A DNA stretch of 64,000 nucleotides from Chamaecyparis obtusa (lineage: Eukaryota; Streptophyta; Pinopsida; Cupressales; Cupressaceae): positions 1,236,501 to 1,300,500 of the forward strand of contig BSBK01001162.1 of the NCBI GenBank assembly GCA_027943335.1, given 5' to 3'. How positions within the stretch are numbered: the stretch's first letter is position 1; each line of letters begins with the position of its first letter. Below the pieces are notes generated by a model. It searched no databases. It saw nothing but the letters and a program-made list of their open reading frames with translations, and was not told the origin of the DNA. The position numbers and the translations under genes were made by a program. Positions 44,572 through 55,290 of the stretch are shown in pieces.

Positions 44572-45632
44572 GTAAGTATTAGTAAATGAAAAATTGTATG
44601 CAAATATTTATAATTAAATTGCAATCAATTTAGTTTTGATGAAATTCACTACAATAAAAATTCATGATACCAATAAAAAATGCGGGCCTTGGAGTTCAAA
44701 AAATTGATTATAGAGGAGGACAGAAAAATAGGCTTCAAACAAGGCTATAAAGTCGTGGTTGAATGATACCGAGCAATGAGTGCACAAGGTTCTTTTGCTG
44801 GATTTTTTGATCAGGTAAATAAGCCAATTGATTTTTATTTCAAGTTGAAAACTTTACCAATTATCGTATTTGATGTTAAGTTCCAACATAAAGTGAATAT
44901 ATTTGTTTTAAGTAAGGAAACACTGATTATATATTTGTTTAAAACTTTAAAGTGAATATATTTATATGTAGTAAACTGAATGATTAACATTTCTCAGTTT
45001 TTGTCTTGTATTTATACATATATATTGTCGATAAATACACTAATTATTTACATTGGAATGCAGCCTGCCAATATTGATACTACATCGGCCGAGCACAATG
45101 GAGGCATCGATTCTAATGTGAATTGCAGTACTCAAGGTATACATTTTCTATTCAAATTTTGATTAATGAATATTTAATACAAGAAAACATGTTAAATTGA
45201 ATTTTGCGTAGTAATAAAAAATTAATTATAATATGTTGGGATTAATAAAACATTTTGTATTGCAGTTGCAGGGGATGTAGAGGATGTTGTTCCCGATGAG
45301 TGTGTTGAGGTTCAAGCCACTGGGCAAGATGATGTGGTTGGACAAGGTAAAGAGTGTCACGTTTATGTTTTTTAATGTATTGAAATGCTTGTAACAATAA
45401 TGAATATATTTTAAATTAACCCCAATTATGATAATATGTTTTTAATTGAAGCCTTTTATTTGTTATTGTAGAGGACCCACCTTTGCAAAGGACAATGAGA
45501 TCACATGCACAACTAAGAAGAAATGACGCTCTGGACATGGATACACCTCTACAACAACATAAGGAAGCAGAAAAAAGAGAAAGACAAAAAAAAAATGATT
45601 CTCATTTATGCAACTTATTTGATAATGACTGA
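44572..45632 (+). pseudogene. C-terminal exons of the CACTA-2 gene
   Basis: A continuation at about 44682-44814 reads ALEFKKLIIEEDRKIGFKQG and, after one stop, MSAQGSFAGFFDQ before GTAAAT. Exons 45064-45136, 45266-45346 and 45472-45632 follow, each with clean AG...GT borders and kept phase. They are acidic (VAGDVEDVVPDECVEVQATG), then basic and coiled-coil-like (MDTPLQQHKEAEKRERQKK), ending NLFDND and TGA at 45630-45632. The acceptor before 44682 is not evident. The last three exons have no stops until the end. Confidence 0.6.
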
Positions 45633-46612
45633 TGTTTATTTGATAATGACTGATGTTTATTTACACATGTTTGAGCTTAGTTCCATGTTTGGACACTGAG
45701 TTTCCTTTTATACACTGTTGTAATATTGGAGGGGTTTTCGCTAAATTTTAGTGGATTTCATATTTTGGGAGAAATTAGTATTAGAATGTTCAATGGGTTC
45801 TTTTCTAAAACACAATACTTAAATCATCATCTTGTCTAGAATGGTTAATCAATTGTTTAAGGTGGATTAGTTGTGATGATGAGACGTGCCATTTAGATGT
45901 TAACTGTGACAGTCTCTTGGTTTCAGGCAATGCAAAAGGAGATGCCTAGTTCAATATGTAATCTCAATTCATATACATAGGATATCAGGTGGAGCTGATA
46001 AACGCAATAGGGTTGCATTTTTGATAGACATCTTTAAATGCGTATTATAAGTTATAGACCATCAGGAACATTGTAATTTTGACCTATTAAAAAAATGTAA
46101 ACGTGTTGTGTTTTTTCAACTCCACTTGCTATCTGTGCATATTCTACTTGTGTTGCATGCACATTCTCAATTCAGAGTGGGAAAAATCTTATTTTTGATG
46201 TGAGGGAGAGAAGCCATACACATAAGTGATGGAGTTGAGGGGAGATGAAGGAATACCAAACATTGAATTTGGAATTTTTCATTAGAGAAATTGCAGTGGA
46301 GGTCTGATCAATAAAGAAGATAGTAATGACCACAGGAGAATGAATAGTGGTTACAGTTGTAGTGGGGAAGATAGTGGAGGCCATCCATGAAGAAAATTTC
46401 CAATAGAGATGGTGTACAAGAAACAAAGGAGAAAAAAATGTAAATGTGATGGGTCTTCTCAGCTCCACCCGCTATCCATGCATAGTTTGCTTGTGTTGCA
46501 TGCACATTCTCGATTCATTATGGGAAAATCTTATTTTCAATGTGAGGGAGAGAAGCCAAACACAAAGAACATGCAAATAAACATGACAACTACAAAACAT
46601 AAATATAGGTAT
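45633..46612 (+). other. 3' flank of the gene with a 125-bp direct duplication
   Basis: A 23-bp tandem repeat (TTTGATAATGACTGATG) lies at the stop. Segment 46088-46215 (AAAATGTAAACGTG, then TTGTGTTGCATGCACATTCT) recurs at 46430-46560. No coding. Confidence 0.6.
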
Positions 46613-46910
46613 CACAACAGCTGAGAAACATAAATGTAGGCATGATGGTCCCAATTGTTTGGAGACACAACATAATTGAATGCTATACCTAGAAAATGCA
46701 ACACAACCACTACTCCTGTAGTTCTAAGTTGACACTGTGGGATCCAAAAACCATATATAGATTCCTTATCTTTGGTTTTTGGATCCCATAGTGTTAACTT
46801 GGAACTATAGGAGTAGTGGTTGTGTTGCATTGTCTGGGTATAGCATTCAATTATGTTGTGTCTCCAACCAATTGTGACCATGATGCGTACATTTATGTTT
46901 CTCAGTTGTT
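46613..46910. repeat. Inverted repeat in CACTA-2, arms about 150 bp
   Basis: Left arm starts ACAACAGCTGAGAAACATAA; right arm ends TTATGTTTCTCAGTTGTTGT. The centre is around ATATATAGATTCCTTATC (46765-46779), flanked by GGATCCAAAAACC and GGTTTTTGGATCC. Same position and outer arms as 31342-31727 in CACTA-1, but a different centre. Confidence 0.88.
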
Positions 46911-47606
46911 GTGTCCTAGGACCCTTTATGACCCTTTACAACCCCTAAGAATACACATCTTAGAGGTCTTAAAGTGTCGTCAAGGGTCATAAGAGGATCC
47001 TAGGAGGGGCTAGATGAGCTTCCACCTTCACGTGATTGACCCTGTTAAGTAGATAATGTTAAACTATTATCGAAACAAAGAGAAGCTCAATAATTTAAGA
47101 TCTCAATCAACGTATGAAAAATATATATTTCTTTTTAAAAAATAGTGTGAGTTGTCACAATTATGATAGAAACCAAAGAATAATCAATGAAAAAACTAAG
47201 AGTGATGACTATCTATCGGAAACATCAATCACTTCAAGGAGCAATGATCACTTCAGCTCGCCTCAATAAGTCTTGACCCAAGATCAAGTCATATTGATTC
47301 ATCTCAATGGCTACCAAGAACTAAGTCACAAAGAAACACCACAGACTACACTGCAAACCCATTGTGAAGAGGCATCCAATGTCTCATGAGTCGCATCAAA
47401 TGACCCGCTTTCTATAATCCAAGTCTCTTAGCTCAGTTCACCTAGAAGATGACTTGGGAGAAGTCATCATGGACACCATAGTGATCTACAAATCCAAGTC
47501 TCTGGACTTGACTCAATAATGTACGAGCCGCTTCTGAATCTACTGTAAAGTCATCTCTGAATGACAGCCAAATCTGCAAGAACACCAATCAAGTCAAACA
47601 TGATCG

Positions 47607-47650
<44 letters not shown>

Positions 47651-48036
47651 TGTGATTTCTATCACAATTACGATGGCCCTAGAGAAGTGATGAAAATCTA
47701 TCAGAAATTCTTGATGGATAACCATCTCACCAATAGCATTTTCATCAGTATACAATCTTCCAATGATAGCTAGGCATTGGAACATTATGATGGTTACCCG
47801 TCATAGGTATAACATTTTTGTCGGTAACTAACTACGTTCAACAGATATCCATCGAATGTGGGACAAATACAAGTAGACCCAACGGGTATATTCACTGTGT
47901 TGAAACTCCCTTTTGCGATGACTATAGATGTTGCATGTACGACACCTATCATAACCAAATGGTGTCACTTAATCGATGGTATACTGTCTGAATTTAGACA
48001 ATCAACCATCAGAAAAAGATCTCAAATGTACTAGTG
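46911..48036 (+). repeat. CACTA-2 right-end module and subterminal repeats
   Basis: Matches 31735-32502 of CACTA-1 (CCTAGGACCCTTTATGACCC). Contains an (AT)n run at 47611-47645. The last 400 bp hold repeated motifs GATGGATAACCATC, GATGGTTACCCGTCATA, GATATCCATCGAATG and GTGTCACTTAATCGATGG before the terminal GATCTCAAATGTACTAGTG. Confidence 0.82.
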
Positions 48037-48164
48037 TCATAAAATTCTGATGGTTCTTTGTCGCATGTACAACATCGCTGTCATTAAAAATTACAAATGA
48101 CATACATCCATCACACTTTTTTGATGGATATCCGTCACACTAATAGCATCTCCATTGTGTGTGT
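48037..48164 (+). repeat. CACTA-1 right-end module, part 2
   Basis: Resumes after the TCA duplication with GATGGTTCTTTGTCGC, TTTTTTGATGGATATCCGTC and ACACTAATAGCATC, the same subterminal motifs as in CACTA-2's right end. Interrupted again by the gypsy element. Confidence 0.7.
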
Positions 48165-49428
48165 GAAAATTGTACCTGATCTATAGACACAACACTTCAA
48201 TAAAACATTAGAGGTTAGCAAAAATCAAAATCGTACAAATTTGAAATCTACTCTAACCAAGTGATTTAATACCTTCTAGTAGGTGCGAGATTGATGTTCT
48301 CAGATTGTTATCAAGATCAGTGACCTAGACGACACCTAAATGAAGGATTTGAATGCAATTGATCTAGATATGAATTGAATGCAATTAAGCTATTTTTTTT
48401 GGATATTTTCTATGCAATAAGAATGATAAAAACTGATATGAATCTATGCTAATATGGAAATTGATATGCTAAAATGATCTAACAATGATATGAAAAAGAA
48501 TCTAAATGAATGTAAAAAAAAAACAAATTGATCTCACAATAGCCTTGATTCGCAATAAGCTTTGATTCTCCCAATTCAAATTCTCCAATGTGATTGTGCA
48601 AAAATATGAGATGCTTTGAGATGAGCTGAGGCTTTAATTTTATAGAAATCCAAGGCTTTGGAGGTGCATGGAAGAAAGCCATAAATCACGCAGATTAACT
48701 CAGCTTGATTTTTGAGTTATCTGATAATAAAGATAATTTAATTCACAAAAACATGCAAATCGTGCAAAAATAGTTTTTTAACTCAAATTAGAGTTTAGAT
48801 CAGCTTTTTAAACTCCAAAAGGATGTTGAGTTCTAAAAAGTCAACACTTTGCATTGATTTTCTAATTTGGAGTTTAACTGTTTCTTTTGAATGTGCATAA
48901 TAATTATGAATTAATTAAATAAATAAAGTGATTTATGCTCAACTTAACTGATTTTTGAAAATAAATAATTGATTTATGGGTTAATCAATTATTTAATCAA
49001 ACTTTTATTAAAAACTATATTATTAAATAATGACAACTTGCTTTAATTAATTAAATAAAAATTTAATCAATTATTCATAGGATATTGGATTTATTGTCAA
49101 AATTAAATAATACAATTAATAATAGATAGAATTAAATTTAATTAAACAATTAAGTGGCAAGATATTAAATCTAATCAATTAAATATGAAAATATTCAATT
49201 AATCAAACTTAGGATAAATGTGATTTATCGCCAAATAATCATTAAATTAAAGATATTTAAGATAATTAGGAATATTGCTAGGAACATTCCCCGATGCAGA
49301 ATTTAAGATAATCAATTAGGATTCAATGATGTTTAGATTTGCCTTAGGTTAGGACTTCGATGTCGATTTCATTCGAATTGTTGATATAGAAGATTAATGA
49401 ACATATAGCCCATTTTTGGGGTATTACA
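48165..49428 (-). repeat. LTR of the gypsy element (inner edge clear, outer edge approximate)
   Basis: Minus strand begins TGTAATACCCCAAAAATGGG at 49428, directly after the purine-rich AAAGACGGGCAAAA tract, as expected for a 3' LTR start. The outer end is placed near the TGTGTG at 48150-48170, where CACTA subterminal text stops. Very AT-rich. No partner LTR found in the window. Confidence 0.6.
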
Positions 49429-51831
49429 TTTTGCCCGTCTTTGAATTACTGTGCGAAGCGCAGTGGTTCAAAGACAGTCTGTGTTTGATAAAGATATGAA
49501 ACTGATGTTTGAAATTGATAATTGATATGAGACAGAAGCTGATTGATATTGATTTGATATGAAGATAACAGGTCCTGAATGACCAAAGATAATGTTCACT
49601 ATAGCAGCAAATGAACCTATGATTGTGAAAAAGTGTCAAAACACCTGATTCCAAATCTTAGGATTGCTAAGAAGTGAGTGACCGATTCTAGACTCAATTG
49701 TCTTAGCAGAAGTAGCAGGTATCACATCCGAACCCTTCAGTTGCTGAAGAACCAAGCAAAGAACACTATGATTTGATGGTTGCAAAAACTGATACAGTTT
49801 ACAAGATTAGGAGAATACCAGATTGATATGGATCTTGATGAATCTAATATGCCCCGAGTGATGATTGATTTGCATCGAGTGATGAGGTTTTTTGATGAAT
49901 CAGTAACTAGACGTGATTGTTTGTCTTGATCACTGATGAAAGATATTGATAGAAATTGATTTACAAACTTTAAATGATGTGGAATACCATGCCCCCTTCA
50001 GGATTAAAATTGAAATCTGACAAGAAAAGTCAGCATTGATAGTTTAGAAGCATGTTAATTGATTTGAGAAGTGGTTAAACACGTCCAGGAATGCATTTTG
50101 CATCATTGGAAGGTCCCAAAAGACCAAGTTTGACTAGGTGAAACTATGAGTTGACCATAGTTGACCAAGTTGAAATTTTGATAGTTTGATGTAAGATAAT
50201 CAATTAAGTTGAATTATGGATTTCTGTGATTATTGAAGGTTGATTATGCAAGAAGTTAATAATATAAATGATCTCAGATTTGAATTTTGATCCTGAAAAA
50301 GAATTCTACTTGCTATTTCATTGGAGGAACCTTCATGTGAGATTCAGCTCTTGTTACATTTGAAGATGTGATTTGAAGAATCATTTAAGCATTGAAGTTC
50401 ATTTAGCCATTGTGAGATCATGCAACATGCAAAATGCAAAGAGACATGCAAAATGAAATGCAACCTAAGACCTAGGACCTAGTCACTGATCATGTGTCGA
50501 TTTGTTATCATCATTGAACTTTTAGGTAACCAAATAAATTAATACAATGCCCACTAGCTAAGAAAACATAGACATATGAATATCGATTTGTATGCACAAG
50601 AATCAATACAACACCCACTGGTCAACAACCATGGATATATGAATATTGATTTTATTTTTAGAATGTTGGATTAGATATAAGCACCAAGGCATAAATGCCA
50701 GGATGACCTGAATATCATGTCTATTTTGATATAGAAATTTGTACAAGCATCAAAACATAAACATCATGATGACCTGAATACTTCTTACATTACAAACACA
50801 TCAAACAGTCAAGAGATCATTCTAAATCTAGTGTGAATTACCTGTAGTGAACCTTTATCGTTCACAGCCTTAGGTAAGATTGTGTTTCACAATAGGAGAA
50901 AGAACTCGCTCAAAAGATAATAGTTAGATCAAACTTCCTTGAATTTTTTGGGTATCAATGGTCGAGGTATGCATGGCCATCCAATTTGAGATAGAGGCTC
51001 TTACAGTCGGACACAATTTCAATCCAGAATTTTCAAAGTTGTTAGATTTTCACATACAAGCAGAAGACAAAGAAAAGATTATGCCCCCAGTCATCACTCT
51101 CTAAATCCTACAAAGGACATCATCGAAGAGCTCAAAAGGACATATTATGCAAAAATCTCAAAGCAAATCAGTAAGCATACAAGGAGATAAGAGTATGTAA
51201 AAAGTATAGATTGTTTTTAGTTTGTGTTTGATTGCGTTATTGTAGATGCAAAATCCTTTCTATAGACAAGACTGACTGACTGACTCACATGAAGCTTCAA
51301 AATGACTCTGACTAGATATGATACATCTAAGATACACTGGAGACCATAGGATATGACATTGATTACCCCCAAGTTTGAACATTGATAGGATACAGACATT
51401 TGAGTAGATTGGTGGACAGACTGACTTACTTGAAAATTGGAAATGCAGAAACAAACCGAGAGATATGTACAAACTAAAGCAAAACTGAAAGCTGGAAAAG
51501 ACCAAGATTGCGCTGATAGATGGAGCATTTTGAAACAAGTGGCACCCATTTGTCAGGTTTTCACCATCTTGGCAGAGATTCTATTTTTGCTACCAAGGTG
51601 CCTGTTTCCAAGTTTTCACCAAGGCACTTTTTCTTTTTCATTTTTTTTGTATTTTTGATATTTTTTGATTTTTTTTAATTTTTGATATTTTTTAAATTTT
51701 TTTTGTACTTTTGATTTTTTTGTGAATCATCAAGGCGCCTATTGCTAGGATTTCACCAAGATGTTCTTTTTTTCAGGACTTTTTTTGATTTTTATAATTT
51801 TTTCAAGACATTTTACCATAGACTGAATGCC
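49429..51831 (-). other. Long 3' non-coding region of the gypsy element
   Basis: About 2.4 kb between the integrase stop and the LTR. Near the integrase it has repeated phrases, on the minus strand CTTGGTGAAAACTTGG, ATAGGCGCCTTGATG and CAGGCACCTTGG, and T/A-rich spacers. Short low-complexity frames here are chance. Confidence 0.65.
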
Positions 51832-52812
51832 TTAGGCGTAGAATTTCTTCAGATGGAGAATGTTGATTGGTTCTTGGAGCTGTTCTCTTTTAGTGGTTGA
51901 GAGTTGATAGGCACCAGAGCCAAAAGTAGCAGTGATTACAAAGGGACCCAACCAATTGGGTTCAAACTTCCGCTTGCGTTCTCGATGGGATTGATTTTTA
52001 GGATTTTCTCTCAAGACTAGATCACCAACCTGAAATTCTCTATGTCTGACTTTTTTGTTGTAGCCTCTAGACATTCTCTTTTGATATACTCTGAGATGAT
52101 CATACGCTGCTTGTCTGCACTCATCTAGTAGTTCCAGTTCTTGTAACCTAGACACTCTGTAGTCATCATCAGTTACTAGACCATGCATTCTAATTCGGAG
52201 TGATGGGATTTCAACCTCAATAGGTAGTACCGCTTCAGACCCATAAACTAAAGCGAAAGGTGTAGCCCTAGTAGGTGTTCTGATACTTGTTCTGTAGGCC
52301 CATAGAGATGGATTAATCATGAGATGCCAGTCTCTACCAGTTTTGTTTACTGTTCTGTGCAAGAGCTTTAATAGATTTTTGTTAGAAGCCTCTGCTTGGC
52401 TATTCCCTTGTGGATAGTAGATAGAAGACCAATGTTGTGTGATTTTGAACTTGGCACATAGATCATCTAGGTCTTTATTCTTGAATTTCCCACTATTATT
52501 TGTGATTATGGAATGAGGTATCCCATATCTGCATATGATATAGTTCAATATGAACATAGATATTTGTTTCCCTGTTGCTTGTGTCAAAGGGACCGCCTCT
52601 ACCCATTTTGTAAAATAATCTATGGCTATGATTATATGGGTATGTCTGTTAGAAGAATGAGGATGAATCATTTCGATAAGATCAAATGCCCATTGATGGA
52701 AAGGCCATTGTGTTGTAAAGGGGATTAGATCCCTCCCTGGAGCATGAATTAGGTTGCCATGTACTTGGCACTTTTGACAATTCTTAGCAAATTTGATAGC
52801 CTCTTTCTCCAT
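51832..52812 (-). pseudogene. Gypsy integrase core and C-terminus (326 codons open)
   Basis: Minus strand. Starts at MEKEAIKFAKNCQKCQVHG, the second half of the zinc-binding H-H-C-C region. Then come the first catalytic Asp (WAFDLIEMI) and IAIDYFTKWVEAVPL. The second position reads IITNNSGKFK where the family has S-D-N-G, so the aspartate is asparagine. The catalytic Glu region GNSQAEASNKNLL is kept. Later: SLWAYRTSIRTPTRATPFAL, a GPY/F-like LGPFVITATFGSGAYQL, and the end LKKFYA. Open but probably inactive because of the D-to-N change and the broken upstream part. Confidence 0.92.
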
Positions 52813-53199
52813 TTCAGGCCAATAGTACCCAGCCCTAATAAGTTTCTAAGCTAGTGTTAAACCGTTTGAGTGTGACCCACAAATACCATCATGGACTTCC
52901 TCTAATGCACGTTGAGACTCTTCTCATTCTAAACATCTAAGTAGCATACCATCTAGACCTCATTTGTATAGATCATGACCAATGATGACATATCAAGAGG
53001 CACTAAAGATAAGGTATCTCTTTTCATGGCGGTTAAAGGTATTGGGGATGATTTGGTCCTGGAGATAGGAAAATAGGTGTTTATATCAGGATGAATCATG
53101 ACCTACAATAGTGCAGATCATGTGGGTTTCAGGGGAGTCATATGCAGGATAAGATAGTGCTTCCACCAGGAACTCATAGCGTAGCTCATGTTCAGGCTG
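52813..53199 (-). pseudogene. Gypsy RNase H-integrase linker
   Basis: Minus strand, several stops. Recognisable text includes QPEHELRYEFLVEALSY, and near the integrase ALEEVHDGICGSHSNG and KLIRAGYYWP, which supply the two His of the integrase zinc region. Degraded by stops. Confidence 0.8.
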
Positions 53200-54246
53200 C
53201 TATAATAAAGTAGATAGTATTGCCATTGCATCAACAACCTTGTTCTCTGTTCTAGGAATTTTCTCAAATGTGATAGATATGAAATATTTCTTAAGATCAT
53301 CTACCATTCTCTTGTAAGGGATGAGCTTTTCATCTTTAGTTTGGTACACATCATTGACTTGATGAATAACAAGTTGAGAGTCTCCATGAATGTGTAGCTC
53401 TGTTACTCTCCATTCAATTGCTATTTTCATACCATTCAAAAGGGCTTCATATTCTACAATATTGTTTGTGCAGGGGAACTTTAGTCTGAATGCTTTTGGG
53501 ATGGAGTATCCTTGAGGAGTTATGAATAATATGCCTGCTCCAGATCCATTCTGTGTATAGGAGCCATCAAAGAACAATTGCCATTCTCTAGAAGATAGGT
53601 GCATAATAGAGGAGTCTGGAAATTTCATTTGCATTGGTGTGTCATCAAACATGGGTGCATCTACTAGTTGATCAGCAATAACTTGACCTTTTATAGCTTT
53701 TATTTCAACATATTCAATGTCAACTTCGCTTAGAAGCATGACCCATTTACCCAGTCTACCTGTGAGGGTAGCCTTGCTGAGTAGGTATTTTAGTGCATCA
53801 ATTTTTGCCACTAGATGCATGGTATGAGATAACATATAGTGTCTCAAATTCTGTGATGCAAAGATCACAACGAGACAAGCTTTCTCAATCATAGAATAGT
53901 TCTTTTCATATGCCACCAATGTTTTACTTATATAATAAATGGCTCTTTTGTTTTTCTCTTCATCATGTTGCGCTAGCAATGCCCCCAATGATGTGGCTAT
54001 TATGGAGACATATAAGATCAATGGCTTCCCATGAATAGGAGGCATCAAGATAGGAAAATTTGATAGATAATTCTTGATATGGTTAAAGTTGTTCTCACAT
54101 TCTTCATTCCATGCAAAGATCACACCTTTATGTAATGTTTTTGTAAAAGGCTGTGATATGTCTGCTAGTTGTGATATGAATCTTCTGATAGATTGAACTC
54201 TTCCTTGCAACGTCCTCATTTGACTGATATTCATGGGAGGTTGCAT
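53200..54246 (-). pseudogene. Gypsy RNase H plus archaeal-type RNase H (348 codons open)
   Basis: Minus strand. First the connection and standard RNase H (FAWNEECENNFNHIKNYL, then YYISKTLVAYEKNYSMIEKA and NLRHYM). A linker follows, then a second RNase H with the acidic set visible: FFDGSYTQNGSGAGILF (D), NIVEYEALLNGM (E), LHIHGDSQLVIHQV (D) and NKVVDAMA (D). This additional domain defines Tat-type gypsy elements. The standard RNase H lacks its usual first Asp (YVSIIATSLG). Confidence 0.92.
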
Positions 54247-55272
54247 CTCTATTATAGCCTTGACTTTAGTCAGATCAAATTCAATACCCTTCTTTGAAAC
54301 TATGTATCCTAAGAGCTTTCCAGAAGTGACACCAAAAGCACACTTCTTAGGATTTAGTCAGAGACTAAACTTTTCCATTCTGTCTAGGATCATGCTCAAG
54401 TCCTTTAGATGTTTAGTTCTGATCATAGATTTTGCTAAATTATCATCAACATAATCTTCCATAGTTCGATGCATCATGTCATGGAAAATAGATTTCATTG
54501 CTCTTTGATATGTAGCTCCAGCATTTTTAAGCCCAAATGGCATGACATTCCAGCAAAAGGTGCCCCATGCACATGTGAAAGTAGTTTTCTCTTGGTCCTC
54601 TGGAGCAATTTTTATTTGGTTATATCCAGAGAAACCATCCATTAAGGAATACATCTCAAAACCCACAGTCATGTCCACTATCATATCAATGTTAGGTAGT
54701 GGAAAATCATCCTTAGGGCATGGTCTATTCACATCTCAAAAGTCTATGCACACTTTGATTGAGCAATCTGGTTTAGAAATAGGTACAATATTAGAGATCC
54801 ACTCTGCATAGTCAATAACTCGGATGAATTTGACATTTAGGAGCTTCTCTAATTCAACTTTTACCAAGAGTGCAACATGAGGATGCATCTTTCTCAATTT
54901 TTGCTTGACAGGTTTGACATTTGGAGCAATAGATAAATGATGCATTATAAGATTGGGATCCAATATTGGCATATCTGAATATTTCCATGCAAAGTTGATC
55001 TTCTTCTCTGTTAGGAATGTTGTAAATTTTTTCTTTTCTTCTTCTGATAATGATTGTGTTATATGTATCAATTGTGGTTCCTCTATTGTACCCAAATTGA
55101 TGGATTGAGTGGGCTCAATTAGAACTGGAGATCTATCTTGTAAATGACTCGGAAGGACATCAAATATCTGATCCTTAGGCACCTCAGAGAGGTTTTCACC
55201 CTCAGAACTCTTTTTCTTTTTCTTTTTATTCTTGTTTTTCTGACTAAGATATTTGATGTCTGACTCGGTCAT
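54247..55272 (-). pseudogene. Gypsy reverse transcriptase remnant
   Basis: Minus strand. Begins with MTESDIKYLS and a Lys-rich tract, then a linker and WKYSDMPILDPNLIMHHL, the usual start before reverse transcriptase. Core text: VDFRD-type CIDF (stop) D, NRPCPKDDFPLPNIDMIVD, MDGFSGYNQIKIAPEDQEKT, GTFCWNVMPFGLKNAGATYQ and EDYVDDNLAKS with both catalytic Asp intact, then NPKKCAFGV. Two stops (54733, and near 54355) are single C-to-T changes of Arg codons. Confidence 0.92.
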
Positions 55273-55290
55273 GCTGACGCTCAGTCATGC
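55240..55290. other. Inversion junction of the gypsy halves
   Basis: Here the minus-strand pol start (GAGCGTCAGCATGAC on the minus strand) meets plus-strand leader text. The same segment, inverted, ends the plus-strand half at about 62200-62270. The two copies differ at a few bases. Confidence 0.75.

Larger units (their letters stand above)
32503..48036 (+). mobile_element. CACTA-2: En/Spm-type transposon, 15.5 kb, target duplication TCA
   Basis: Left end CACTACAATATTTGGGGTC; right end (minus strand) CACTAGTACATTTGAGATC. Flanked by TCA at 32500-32502 and 48037-48039. It lies in the right subterminal repeats of CACTA-1 and shares its leader, 243-bp array, P and R modules and right-end module, so the two are the same family. 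Unlike CACTA-1 it carries a recognisable decayed gene (41974-45632). A TNPD-type transposase was not found. Confidence 0.9.

Noticed and set aside
32503..48036. TNPD-type (transposase 21) gene in CACTA-2
   Set aside because: I looked for its conserved blocks on both strands and saw none. Only the SET and Transposase_24-like gene is present.
51217..51549. Overlapping 110- and 92-codon minus-strand frames
   Set aside because: They lie in the long 3' non-coding region of the Tat-type element, overlap each other in different frames and have no domain.
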